Below are positions 24,960-37,926 of a stretch of DNA of 64,000 nt, piece after piece. The stretch's first letter is position 1, and the number at the start of each line of letters is the position of its first letter. The DNA comes from Rhizomucor pusillus. Its lineage: Eukaryota; Mucoromycota; Mucoromycetes; Mucorales; Lichtheimiaceae. Below the pieces are notes generated by a model. The model was not told where the DNA came from, searched no databases, and worked only from the letters and a program-made list of their open reading frames with translations. A program made the position numbers and the translations under genes. The DNA lies in the NCBI GenBank assembly GCA_900175165.2, contig FWWN02000453.1, positions 62,001-126,000 of the forward strand, written 5' to 3'.

Positions 24960-25055
24960 GCCTATTCACAGCATCAAACATAAAGAAGGATAAAAATGGG
25001 AAAAATCGAAAGAACTGCTGAAAATATGCTTAAATCTGAACCCATGCGAATTGTT

Positions 25056-27044
25056 TTACAGTGATAACAGCATTGACCCTCGTTTTCCAGCAGGGTATAC
25101 AATCATTGCAGATGCGAATAAACCAGCCGCTAGGCCAAGTGCTACGTTAACCATCCTTAAAGGAAATAATGTCTGACTCGTGTCTTCTTGATAGAGGAGT
25201 GCATATGCGCCTTTGACACCTGTGTTTTGATAAAGCTCGTCAATGTCGCTCGTTCTTTAAATTCTGAATAGCAACCCCATAACCTACCTATGCTTCCCGG
25301 GACAAGCAGTGTAATACCGACTGAGAGGGAGATAAGAGGCGGTTCTCTCGATAACTTCAAGATTAGGTAAGAGTAGACGCCTGTCACGAATGCTGCCATG
25401 CTGTTGACCACGGGCGGATCCACTACAAGTTTGCCCATAAAATAAGATAAGCAAAATGTCAACGCGGCCCCTCCAAATTGGGCCGGCCACTGCTTGACGG
25501 AGGAGCCATAGGACATGGATATAGCAATACTTAGGAGTGGCAGCAATAGAATATAGAACCACGGTGAGACAGGATTTACGCCGCAGAGGGAGTCATCAGC
25601 GGTGCTGTCGTCCTCTCCAGTGATGCTTGTATACACTCGGCTGCCCATTTGGAATCCATAAGCGAGCAAGAACGCATAGAAAACGGCATACACAAGGCGG
25701 ATAGTACCCGTAGTCACGTGGCGTGCCGACAATTCCATCTACAGAATGAAAGAGTTAATAGCTGAACAGTTTGATGATCAGAAAGATAGATATACTGACC
25801 ACTGCCATTGTCATTGCATATCCCGGGAGCAGAATCAACATGGCTGACACGGCAACGCTGGTAAAGCAACAGTAAGCATGCAACAACCGAGCTAAAGCGG
25901 CGACGATAACGCAGGAAGAAATTTCAAAAACGCGGCCGTATATAGGAAAGTAAGCCGAAAGAATAAATAAGGCCGCTACAAGCAAACCCAGTGCGCCGCT
26001 GATTGTAGCATCGATCCATGAACCATCAAACAGCAAAGGCGCTGCAGAGAAGCTGCCAACAGAAAACGCAAAGCAAGTTCCAAGGATACCCCACGTAGGC
26101 GGTGAGGTTTCCGTGTTTTCCAAAGAGCGTATACATTTTTCTAGGGAGCCTGGATCGTGTTTCCTACGAAAATAATCATCCATGATCCGTTGGACCCTGC
26201 CTATTTTGCCCATGTCGAGCGCCTGGGCACATCGTATCATGACCGATCGAGGTTCCTGCGCTGATGACAGAAAAGTGATCAAGATGGACTCTGGTAGCAA
26301 CGAAAAGGTCGCGTATATGCCGAGCAAATTGGCAGTGTGTTGCAGTGCATCTTCCTACATAGAAATGCATCACGCAGTTGGCATACGCTTTATTTATTGA
26401 TACAGCCGACGGTGAAGAGCATGATCACTTACTGTTCGATGGCATGGGCAGCCGCTGTTAAGTAAGCATTGTCCTAAAAGTATTATCACCTTCTCCTTCT
26501 TGTCTTTGGCGAGATCTTCAGAACCCGAAGGAGAAGGCATTCCGGTGCATTCTGGTGTTGGTGCTACTCCAGCAGGCAACATGATGAATGGATGGTGCCT
26601 CAAACTGTTCTGACGACCGAGGAAGGTCTCGGAAACCAAAGGGCGCTCGTTCATGCCGCTAAATGTCATGCTAGAGTTGCAGCTCGTCCCCCTGTCCTTT
26701 CTATTTCCACATTCGCTGCTTCTCGATGGATCTCCGTTGGGGAATGTAACTGCAGAGAAATCTGGCCGGATATCCGGCTCACGCTGCTCATTGCAGACCC
26801 TGCCACCGATACCGCCGCTGCTGCTACCGGAGGGGCCTGTCGCGACCTCGTCATCTGGTGTACTGAGATCCACTGTCTGCCACGCACTTGCCAAGGATGT
26901 GGATGATCTGCCGCTTGTCTCGGCCGCAGATGTTTCTTTGCATGTTGTGTTTCCTTCGTCAGTGAGCGTTGCTTGCGATGCGAGACTTGAATATGAATGT
27001 GTGGGAAACAGGTGTTGCCTGTGTGATTTTTTCTTCAAAGACAT
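25056..27044 (-). CDS. ThrE/Prm10-family membrane protein
   Basis: Multi-pass membrane protein of the threonine/serine exporter (ThrE, DUF1212) family, whose yeast member is pheromone-regulated Prm10. Several exons. The N-terminal 130 residues are Ser/Gly-rich and disordered. The conserved core begins EKVIILLGQCLLNSGCPCHRT, spliced to EDALQHTANLLGIYATFSLLPESILITF, matching the characteristic 'small residue-x-HR' entry motif of ThrE. About ten hydrophobic segments follow (for instance ISGALGLLVAALFILSAYF, AVSAMLILLPGYAMTMAVV, IRLVYAVFYAFLLAYGF, WFYILLLPLLSIAISMSYG, LISLSVGITLLVPGSIG), ending in NVALGLAAGLFASAMIVYPAG. The start at 27044 has the better ATG context (A at -3); an in-frame ATG at 27134 would add 30 residues. 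Substrate in fungi is not known. It is divergent from a Zn2Cys6 regulator about 490 bases away. Confidence 0.85.
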
Positions 27045-27531
27045 GATTTTGGATATGCGCGAGAGGATATAATGTTTGCGAGGAGCAAAAGGATTTGCAA
27101 AGGAAAAATTGCAAAGAAGCACGGTCGTCGTCATGCCCTCACCATCAGGACCCTCCTTCTCCTGGGAATTTCAAAGGAGTATAGTAATAGCTCTTATTAC
27201 CGGCAGCAAGCTCACGGAGGTTCCGAATTCTACTGCTTGTCAATATCCAAAAAACGATAATTAATGTCGGTCGGCTATGAAATCACGAACTCTATTGGTG
27301 CCACCTTTACAATTGACTCGGTCACCAACAAGTTGTATCTTTGGAAACAATCATGCAGCTAACTATATCACAGCTCTCGTATCATTGTAGATAACTCTCG
27401 ATTGCTTGCCTCCGAAATTTTTTAGTTCTGTGAGTAACACTAACACACTGGTCGACTTAGCGCAGCGAAACCTGCGGAGTTACCCCGGCGTCTGTGAGCG
27501 ACTCCTCTTCCAGACAGCCTGAATTGGCCCA
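27045..27531. other. Divergent promoter region of ThrE-like and Zn2Cys6 genes
   Basis: About 490 bases shared by two genes transcribed away from each other. No gene was recognised. The arrangement would allow the regulator to control its neighbour. Confidence 0.5.
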
Positions 27532-29551
27532 ATGAACAATGGAACGACAACTCAAAACAGCAAAGACTTGAGCTGTTTACGTTGTAGAAAGAAGAAGGCA
27601 AAGTAAGTCCCTAACGATCAAAACACTAGTTCTTGCGGCGCTGACCTGCATTCTAGATGCTCAAAGACTCGACCAGCATGTACCCGCTGTTCCCGTTCGA
27701 ACCAGCCCGTAAGAGTTTCCTGCTCCCTTATATGCACAAAATAAACTGCAGCCACAGCTCACAAAGGCACAATAGTGTGAATATCCAGATGCACCTCCCA
27801 ATTTAACTGATCTTTCCCAAAAAGTACTGCAACTTTACGATACTTTGCGACAGCTGGAGAATCAATTTATTCACCAATACGGTCAAACGTGGGGAGAAGA
27901 GGATGGAAAGCAAGGCAAACAAGATCAACCTCATGACGCTCGGCTTCGTAGTTCTGGAAACGGCTCCAGTGAGAATTCTCTACAGCGCTCCACAGCAGTC
28001 GATGATGCCTCTCAACAGCAACAGCAACAGATTAGTAATACTTTCAAGCGACAAAAACTCGCGCCACCGGACGATTCGGACAATGACTTCACCGACTCTT
28101 CACTGCAGGAGGCAGGCGCGACGCCTGGTAGCTGGTCGCTATCCTTGACATCAAAAGGTCTGACCATCAACGTGGCTGCAAAACGTATTGCCGATTTTAC
28201 CTTATTCGCCAAAGATTTTTCAAAACAACTGTATTCACATAATCCTGAAAATTTGATCGACTATGAATGGGACACTATCGACGACGAGGAATTGGACGAC
28301 GAAAACGAACTAGACGAAGACGAGTACATGGTTACGGTCCCGATTGTCTGTATACATCACTTGGTTGCTAAAGATAGTCGGTTTATCACTGGACAAGAAT
28401 CTTCGTCGAAGATATATGCTACTAAGCAAGATGAAATCGATCAAATTCGACTGTACCTGAACGATATCTTGATCTTTATCAACAAGCAGATCGAATCTTT
28501 ACAAGCAGATCCATTTCAATCATCTACGCTCTTGCAACAAATCCAGCCTTTTATACCCTACAACAAACAACCGTCAGCATTGAATCATTTAGACTTCCTG
28601 TGCATTACTACAGCATTCGCCTCATTATTTTATCGTTGCAGTTCGCAGTCATCCTTCCCTCCATCATTTGTCCAACTTTGCATACGAATCGCCAATGCCA
28701 CTCTAGTGGATAACTTATTCCAAGACGCAATACAGCAACCTGCGTTTGCAATTTGCGCAGGACTTTTATCCTGGCTGCAGCACTCACATCATCTATTCGA
28801 AATCGCGGTTATGTCACTTTCCAGCATCGACGAGAGTAATCGGCAGAAAATGGACTTTCAAGTCCTTGCGGGTGCGTTATCCATCCTCCAAGTTTATTTA
28901 TCTACGTTCTCTTGTGAAGAGCACCAATGTACTAACCAAGAAGGCGTCGATTGGCTGTACAAGCGTGCCACGAAAGGACCATTGGATCAATCAAAAGAGT
29001 GCACGCTACGTGAAAAGGAGTTTTTTCAGGCCTTGAAGCTGTGTGGGATCTTGCGACGAGTCCTAACATTGTTTTACACGTCTGAAACTAATCCATCCAT
29101 CCGAAAGATTGATGTCGACGAAGTATTTGATTTGGTTCGCGATATTGAAAAATGGGAGCAAGGACTAGCTGGCTGGGCCGAGTGGAGCAACAGAAGAAGC
29201 GACTTTAAGGTCGTCAGATATAAAGTGCATCTGATGCACAATATCACCAAAGTGTTATTCTTTCGACCGTTTTGCACCAAGCGTCCAACCGACGTTGACG
29301 AAGAAATAGAGCAAACGCACACCCGTACAACTTTCCTAGACCTTTCGTTGGCAGCTGCCGATCGCTTGGCGACTTGTGTCTACAACCTATCTCTGGCTAA
29401 AGAGGGCAAGTTGGATGAATGGGAGCAAGCCGGTGTGATGCTGGTGCAAGATACTATCCAGCATGCAAAGCAAGTGTTTCCGTGCGATCAGGAGCTCAAT
29501 AAGCAGCTTTTGGATATAAAGGACAGGTTGGACAAGAGCCGTCCCGCATGA
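27532..29551 (+). CDS. Zn2Cys6 binuclear-cluster transcription factor
   Basis: Fungal-type transcription factor. Three exons (27532-27602, 27657-27708, 27776-29551) give 632 aa. The cluster sits at about residues 15-43 with spacing C-x2-C-x6-C-x6-C-x2-C-x6-C, spread over all three exons: CLRCRKKKAK, CSKTRPACTRCSRSNQP and CEYP. A short leucine-rich coiled coil follows (LSQKVLQLYDTLRQLENQF), typical for dimerisation next to the cluster. After a Gln/Ser-rich linker comes a very acidic stretch (DDEELDDENELDEDEY, about residue 150-175), then a helical region (IRLYLNDILIFINKQI ... FLCITTAFASLFYRC ... LLSWLQHSHHLFEIAVMSL) consistent with a fungal-specific transcription factor middle domain. Target genes cannot be told from sequence; the divergent ThrE-like transporter is a candidate by position. 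Confidence 0.9.
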
Positions 29552-29647
29552 ACTAGTAAATAAAAGCGGGTTGCTGAGCAATCCCATTTGTGTCACCCTC
29601 CAAATGCCTGCAATATCCCCCTTTTCCTTCTTCGAGATCGTTCTGGT

Positions 29648-30664
29648 ATGGAAGCAGATCTTCACTGCGCCGAAGATCCTTTCCTTCAGCTGGAATCAGA
29701 CTACGATCCTGTGGTGATCGCTGCTCGACGGGGCTCCGTGAACCCGGCTCGTCGCCTTGAAAATACGACGGAGACAATCACTCCAACGGAAGAGACAGTG
29801 CCACACTTATCCGATCCCCATGAAATTGTTATTATGGCCTTGGGCAAAACTGGGGACGGTAAATCGAGTCTATTAAATGATATGCTTGGCAGACAGGTAT
29901 TTAAGCACAAGCAAGCTGTGCAGGTAGGTTGCAAAATCTCCCAAGTCGTAATCCTTGTCGACAACCACCAGACACGCTAAGTTGTTAAAATCGGAATTAG
30001 TCACAAACTGCAGAAGTTCAAGAAGCATCTGGTTTCTGGGCGCCGTTGGATGCACATACTCACAGGGTTTCAAATTTCGGTTGCAATATACGGGTTTTCG
30101 ATACTCCTGGATTTGGCGACTCTCAACTTCGGGATGCGCAGTTTTTACCTACTATCCAGTCGAAGATACGTGAACTGGCTTCTGAAAAAAATGCAGGCAT
30201 CCACTGCCTGTTTCTGGTTTCCAAGGTCACCACGAGGCAAGTTCAAGTTTATCAATTTTGCGAGTTGCTAAAGACAAAAGCTGAAAACATTACTGTTTAG
30301 TGTAGATAGTCTCTTGGCGAACCTGCGAACTTTGAGAGACCTTTTGCATCCCAGCAAAACTTTTTGGGAAAACGTCATTCTCGTCTTTACACACGCGGAT
30401 GCCAGCAATGTCAATCGCTATCGAAACAACAAGGTCGTCCTAAAGACCAAAGTATCGATATCTATCAAGGAAGAGTTTGGAATACCGCACGAACTACCAA
30501 TGGTCTTTATCAGTACACAAGCTTACATGTGTAGCTATCTGAAAGGCTTAGGAGAGTGCGACTGTGATAGGAAAAGCCGGTACAGCGCAGATTGTAGGAG
30601 GCGCTTATATGAGCAAGTCTGGCTGCGTCGAAGCAAGCCCTTCCATTTTGTAGATACTGATTAG
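29648..30664 (+). CDS. AIG1/GIMAP-type GTPase
   Basis: P-loop GTPase of the septin-like TRAFAC group. Three exons: 29648-29923, 30001-30236, 30301-30664, total 876 nt, 291 aa. G1 is GKTGDGKSS (about residue 73-81), a G2 Thr is expected in the DAHTH region, G3 is DTPGFGDS, and G4 is THAD in NVILVFTHAD. These motifs and the spacing match AIG1-type GTPases and not Ras or septins. The second intron begins GCAAGT after AG and ends TTTAG; only this GC donor connects HCLFLVSKVTT to VDSLLANLRTLRDLL in frame. No membrane anchor is visible: the protein ends VDTD after a Cys/Arg-rich patch (ECDCDRKSRYSADCRRR). Role in fungi is unknown. Confidence 0.82.
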
Positions 30665-30885
30665 CATCAAACAAATAGACACTAAATACCAACGATGTAA
30701 ATCCTAAAACTTGCATAAACACGCAATTTCTCATCTTTTTCATTAAACAAAGCCAAACGAGAGACTTGGCAAAACATGGATTAGTGTCTACCCACAGTGA
30801 AGCGGGGAAACTGACGTGCGGAGATTTGGGTTATAAGCGAACGCGCAATCCATTCCCCTCCTGTTCAACTACACAACCAAACGCA

Positions 30886-32430
<1,545 letters not shown>

Positions 32431-32552
32431 TGGATTTGCACATGCCTTTAACAGTCAATACAATGTGTCTACAATTTCCACAAGCGCAGCTCATGTTTTC
32501 TTTGTACAAATACGATGTTGCCGATTCCCAACTGATATTCACAGTCGTCTGT

Positions 32553-33348
32553 CTATTTTGTATCTTGTTCCTCCAATTTTCGCTCAAGTTCTTTGACTTC
32601 AAGTTCTAGCTCTTTTAACCGATTATCTAATATCTGGGTATATTCGTCATCTGTCAAGATTTTAATGGGTGACCATGATGGCATCCGCAGATATTCCCAA
32701 AAACTCTGCGACGGCTGTTGTACCGGTTCCACCTTGTGACCCAAGATCTTCTCCTGTCGCCATTGATTTCCCGCCGTGTAAGCTGTTTGCAAAGAAGCAC
32801 CTAGCAAACCAAAGATCACAGCGCCGGGCAAGACGCCTCTGGGTCCGCCTAATTATTGTTCATTAAAACCACGCATGCATGCACACACACAGAGAGAGAG
32901 AGCCGCGCTTACGATATATGGCTGACAGAATGCCGCCGCTAGTGAATCCTGCCAGAGTGCTACTTAGAAAGTCATCGTATTTCCGTGTCTGAGAGTCTTT
33001 AAGTCCAAACTGTGGATTCTTTCTCCTTTGGGACGCCACAAAGGCTTCACGGACGACTTTTATACCAATGTTAATAACTGAATTATTAAAGTGTTTATTG
33101 AATATACACCTGCACTCACCAAAGAAGGTTGCACCAAATGCACCGCAGTTGACGCCTGTCGAGATTGCAAACTGCTTGATTGGTGCGTTGGTCAGAATAG
33201 CAGCACTAGCACCAGCGATCGCTCCGACGGTGCCTACAAAGACATTGCATGTTTATACAAGCGCAATTCTATCCTGAGAGCTCAGTCTACCTGAAGCCAA
33301 TGTGCCTGTAACAACAGTTTCCACAGAGCCTTTTTCTCTGTCTGACAT
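32553..33348 (-). CDS. Tim17/Tim22/Tim23-family mitochondrial membrane protein
   Basis: Four exons on the minus strand. The protein begins MSDREKGSVETVVTGTLASG, continues GTVGAIAGASAAILTNAPIKQFAIS and GVNCGAFGATFF, then VVREAFVASQRRKNPQFG, FLSSTLAGFTSGGILSAIYRGGPRGVLPGAVIFGLLGASLQ, and ends in a charged coiled coil (NRLKELELEVKELERKLEEQ). The pattern of small-residue membrane helices with the VREAF and AGxxxGG...RGP elements fits the Tim17/Tim22/Tim23/PMP24 family. Which branch it is (core translocase or a peripheral relative) cannot be decided by eye; the C-terminal coiled coil is not part of classic Tim22 or Tim17. About 200 aa. It is divergent from BRAP2 with only 113 bases between the two ATGs. 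Confidence 0.78.
32873..32902. repeat. CATG/CA/GA microsatellite in an intron
   Basis: ATGC repeats run into (CA)n and then (GA)n inside an intron of the Tim-family gene; a simple tandem repeat likely to vary between strains. Confidence 0.8.
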
Positions 33349-33442
33349 TGTCTGTGCAGGAGCAGCTACTAAAAAGTCATATTGTCCGTGTCAGCCACAT
33401 TAAGCAGCTCAGACCTGGAACATAGAGTCGCTCTTTTCCGCA

Positions 33443-33487
33443 ATGAAACCTTGCACACCTTATGTCGCTGAGCCAATCTTCAAATAA
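33443..33487 (+). promoter_or_regulatory. Possible overlapping uORF before BRAP2
   Basis: An ATG 19 bases before the BRAP2 start opens a 14-codon frame that ends after, and out of frame with, that start. If the transcript begins upstream of 33443, this would lower translation of BRAP2. The transcription start is unknown. Confidence 0.25.
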
Positions 33488-35244
33488 ACGTACAAGAGAT
33501 CTGCCGATCGGCGTGCTTGTACCGAGCAAACAAGACGATACGAGTCAGAACGGCAACCTTTTCTTATTTCGCGATGTTAATCAGTGGAGACAGCATAGCG
33601 AGGAGCTTGGCAGCGCACCCAGCCAAACGCAGGACCAGAATTATGCAGATAACACCGTCGTTTGCTCAGTCGGCATCCCTTTAAGCGTATCTATCGTCGA
33701 TTTTCTAAGCTTTGTCGGCTCGTTTGATCAGTTTATAAGCCATTACAGACTTATACGGTAGCGTCTATTCCTAACATAAGCGAATTCACATCATCTGACG
33801 ATACATTAACGACAGTGAAGCAAATCCACAAAGCTACATGGTGCTTATTAAATTCCGGCAGAGCATGGCTGCTCGCGACTATTACTCTTCATTCAATGGT
33901 CGGCCGTTTAGCTCCATGGAACCGGAAACGTGTTCCATCTATTTTGTAAAATCTATCCATGCGGAATCGATGCTGGCGCCGCCGTTCACATTTTTCCATC
34001 TTGACGACGAATCGCAGTCGAGTGTGCCCACTTGCCCAGTATGCTTGGAAAAGATGGATGACAAGTTAACGAGCTTGCTTACTATTCCCTGTCAACATAC
34101 GTTCCATGGCTACTGTCTCTCAAAATGGGGTGACGGAAGGTAAGAGTAAAAACTGGAATTGATGGTTTTGGATATACTCATCACGCATTTGCATTGTGCG
34201 TATCAGTTGCCCAATATGCCGCTATTCGTCTAAACCATCCTCAAAAGAAATATCAAATAGTCTAAATCCAATGGAGTCAGACGATGGCAGACGGGATGAT
34301 CGAAATCATTGCCTAGAATGTCTTTCGACGGAGGGACTTTGGATCTGTCTGATCTGTGGTTACATTGGTTGCAGCAACGGGACTCCTTCACATGCATATG
34401 ATCATTACTCAAAAACAAGCCATCCATATGCATTGGAGATAGAAACACAGCGTGTGTGGGATTATGCAGGCAAAGGGTAAGAAATTTGCTGCCTCGAAGT
34501 ATATAATGGTAATTGACGATGTTTGGTGACTGTAGGTTTGTGCATCGTTTGATCCAAAATGTTGTTGATGGCAAGCTTGTCGAGTTACCAGATACAGAAG
34601 GGGATGCAACGTCTTCTGAAAATGTGCCGTCGCAGGTAAATTCTCTTTCCAGAAGACACGATAAATGTGATGCTTAGCCGTAATGTTTGAAGGAGAAACT
34701 CGAAGCAATGTCCTTGGAGTACACATATTTACTTTCTTCGCAGCTGGATTCACAGCGCATGTATTACGAGGACCAGCTGGAAGAGGCTATGGCACAATTG
34801 TCATCCTTGACACAGCAAGTTCGAGTATTATCACGAGATTTGGAAAGTTTAGACCTGCGGAACCAAGAGCTCAAACGGTTGAAAAGTAATGCGGAGACAT
34901 TAAAGGCCAATATGCAATCCAGTAGAGAACGGCTGGAGAAAGAAACAACCTCAGCACGGACGCAGCTGGAAGAATCTAGGCAAGCACTTGTGAAAGCAAA
35001 ACAGACCAACGACGAATTATTGTCGGACATAGCAGAGCTCAAACAGTCTCAACAGCAAAAGCAGCAAATGATCAAGGAACTTGGAGATCAAGTACGCGAT
35101 CTAAACTTTTTTCTCGAGGCACGCGAAACCGTCCAGTCTCATCCGGAACTGGAAGGTGGCAGTGTTGGTACAACATCGCAGCAACAATATCAACAACACC
35201 AGCAACATCGACAGAATACCCGCAAACATCGCAAAAAACGATAA
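33462..35244 (+). CDS. BRAP2/Etp1-family RING ubiquitin ligase
   Basis: BRCA1-associated-protein-2 family (yeast Etp1), ubiquitin-binding RING protein linked to signalling in animals and ethanol tolerance in yeast. Domains in order: an RRM-like fold of the BRAP2 N-terminus (VVCSVGIPLSVSIVDFLSFVGSF ... YMVLIKFRQSMAARDYYSSFNGRPF), a RING (CPVCLEKMD ... CQHTFHGYCLSKW ... CPICRY), a UBP-type zinc finger (CLECLSTEGLWICLICGYIGCS ... HAYDHYSKTSHPYAL), and a long coiled coil (from QLDSQRMYYEDQLEEAMAQL to the end). The tail is Gln-rich and very basic (RKHRKKR), as in animal BRAP. Several short introns; the exon borders follow DG|SCPICR and AGKG|FVHRL. Length about 500 aa, normal for the family. Confidence 0.93.
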
Positions 35245-35409
35245 ACTAAATGCTATCACATGTTACAATTTACATTGCATTCTTGTAATCTTCCAAGTGT
35301 AAGCATGGCAAATGTAGAAGGGACATGGTAGTTCCAGTTACGGACAACAATGGAAATGATACAAGAATACCGTTTTAATTAGCTTGTTTATATTTCCAAT
35401 TTCAATCAT

Positions 35410-37926
35410 TTAAATATTCAAGAAGAGCTCTTGCATCTTTGGCAGAGCCCAGAACTTGTCAGCTACAACCTTTTCAAGAGAGTCTGCCAAAGCACGGACG
35501 CTTTCCATAGCAGGAATAATCTTATCGCTGGAGAATACAGCAAGTTTCTCGACCTCTTGGATTTCATTCATTTCCAAAGTCAACTGCTCTAGTTCGCGCA
35601 CCTTTTCTTGGAGCTCAGAGGCGGTAGGTGTCAATTCCTTCAAGAGCTTGATTTCGGGAGTGGCTTCAAGACCAACATCCTTGAGTTTGGAAGCGGTGTC
35701 TGCCAACTCGGCGCGATAAGCGTACACAGATGGAAGAACTTGCTGGATAACCATGGTGATCAAAGTCTGGGCTTCAATCATGACATCCTTTGCATATTTC
35801 TCCATCAAGATATGGAAACGAGAGTGGAGTTCCACGTCAGAGAAAACGCCCATGCGGCGAAGCATTTCAGCATTCTCGGGACGAAGCAGTCTGGAGAATG
35901 CATCGGGGCTCTTTGTGATGTTGGGCAAACCGCGACGAGCAGCTTCCTGCAACCATTCTTCAGAGTAGTTGTCGCCTTCGAAGCGGATCTTCTTGGTCTT
36001 CTTGATGTATTCTCGGATAACCTCCAATTGAACTTCCTTTGTAGCCTTAGTGGCAGAGCCCATACGCTGGCGCAAGGAAGCAGCAATTTCTTGAAGCGAA
36101 GATGCAACAGCAGAGTTGAGCAATGTGATGGGGAAAGATACTGACTGCTTTGAACCGACAGCACGGAACTCGAACTTGTTGCCAGTGAAGGCAAAAGGCG
36201 AGGTCCTGTTGCGGTCAGTCAAGTCGCGAGCGATGCTGGGTAGAGTAGCGACCTTCAAGTCGAGGACAGTGCCCTTGACGCGGACGTGCTGTAATTGCTT
36301 CGAGGTAACGTCAGAGTTGATAGAACGGCCTTCCTCGATAGCATTCAAGACTTCATCCAAGTGACTGCCCAAGAAAACGGAAATAATACCAGGGGGAGCT
36401 TCGTGAGCACCGAGACGATGGTCGTTGGATGCTGATGCGATACCAGCACGAAGCAAGTCGCCGTGATCCTGCACAGCCTTCAAGACAGCCAAAAGGAAAA
36501 TCAAGAAGCGGTAATTGGTTTCGGGAGTCGAAGTGGGTTCGAGCAAGTTGTCACCATGCTCAGTCGATAAACTCCAGTTGCAGTGCTTTCCGGAACCGTT
36601 CACACCACGGAAAGGCTTTTCATGGAAAAGGACCTTGAGCTTATGTCTGTGGGCTACACGGTGCATGACATCCATAGTCAACAGGTTGTGGTCGACTGCC
36701 AACATGGCTTCTTCGAACACAGGTGCAACCTCGAACTGGGCAGGAGCAACTTCGTTGTGTCTTGTCTTGATAGGGCATCCCAATCTAGCCAATTCGTACT
36801 CGCATTCACTAATTGCGGCCAGGACGCGTGTGGGGATCTTGCCAAAGTAGTGGTCTTCCAACTGCTGGTGACGGGGAGGGAGACCACCAATAAGAGTACG
36901 GCCGGTGATCTTCAAGTCAGGGCGGAGAGTGTAGAGGCCTCTATCGATAAGGAAGAATTCTTGCTCGGTACCAAGGGTGGTAAACACATGCTTGGCTCTC
37001 GGATGATCTATGATTGATCGGGAAAAGGTGGGAGAACAATCAGTTGACTATGACAAAAAACAAAAATATGTTCCGAAAACAAACCTTCATCGACATCTTG
37101 GATCAGATTGAGAACTTCAACAGCAGAACGGTTAAGAACTTCGGACGATCGCAAAAGTACAGACTTTTCATCCAAAGCTTCACCGTTGTAAGAAATGAAA
37201 ACAGAAGGGATGTACAAGATCTTGGTTCCATGTGGACCATCCTGAACAAACATTGGGCTATAATTATCATGCTTTAGTTGCCCGAATCTACTGATCGTAT
37301 CACAATCTCGGGTTTATACCTTTTCGTGTCCCATACGGTGTAACCGCGAGCCTCAAAAGTAGTACGCATACCACCCGATGGGAACGAAGATGCGTCGGGC
37401 TCTGATTGCAGCAGCTGCGAACCGGAGAAGGTCTCCAGTGCTGTGACCTGTCAAAAACGGTTAATGGTGGCATAAATATACACAGATCAGAAAATACCTC
37501 TTCGAATCCATTGTGATAAGTGCTCTTCAAGGTCAAGAATGAATCATGCTTTTCAGCAGTAGAGTCTGTTTGCGGCTGGAACCAGTGAGTGAAATGCGTG
37601 GCACCACGTTCGATGGCCCAGACTTTGACCGCATGAGCAATGGCATCAGCTGTGGCTTTATCGAGAGTCTCGTTGCCTCGAAGTTGCTTTATGAAGCTCT
37701 AACATATAATTATTTAGTCGCTGTGCTATGCAAGCTGTTGTCACTATTGTAGTACCTGGAATACTGGCTTCGGAAGCATTTTGGACATTTTGGGTAGAGA
37801 GAAGACATTCTCGCCAAAGATCTCCGAGACGGACTGGATTCGACCATTGCGTTCAGGGAATGCGATGGTACGGGGAGCTCTTGTCAAGCTCTCGACGACA
37901 GTGTCGACACGCGCCTGGTGAGTCAT
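35410..37926 (-). CDS. Glutamine synthetase, type III
   Basis: ATP-dependent synthesis of glutamine from glutamate and ammonia, by the large GSIII class that is best known from bacteria and some protists. Exons on the minus strand start at MTHQARVD (ATG at 37926) and continue through [72 protein letters not shown] and SPMFVQD to a long last exon (35410-36987). Catalytic-domain motifs visible: [49 protein letters not shown] and [16 protein letters not shown]. The [10 protein letters not shown] and AEKHDSF motifs are specific to GSIII and absent from the usual eukaryotic GSII. Total length is about 700 aa as expected for GSIII. Base composition and introns look like the neighbours, so recent transfer is not indicated. 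Confidence 0.93.

Noticed and set aside
35608..36144. Long plus-strand frame opposite glutamine synthetase
   Set aside because: Antisense shadow of the GSIII coding exon; sequence is not protein-like.
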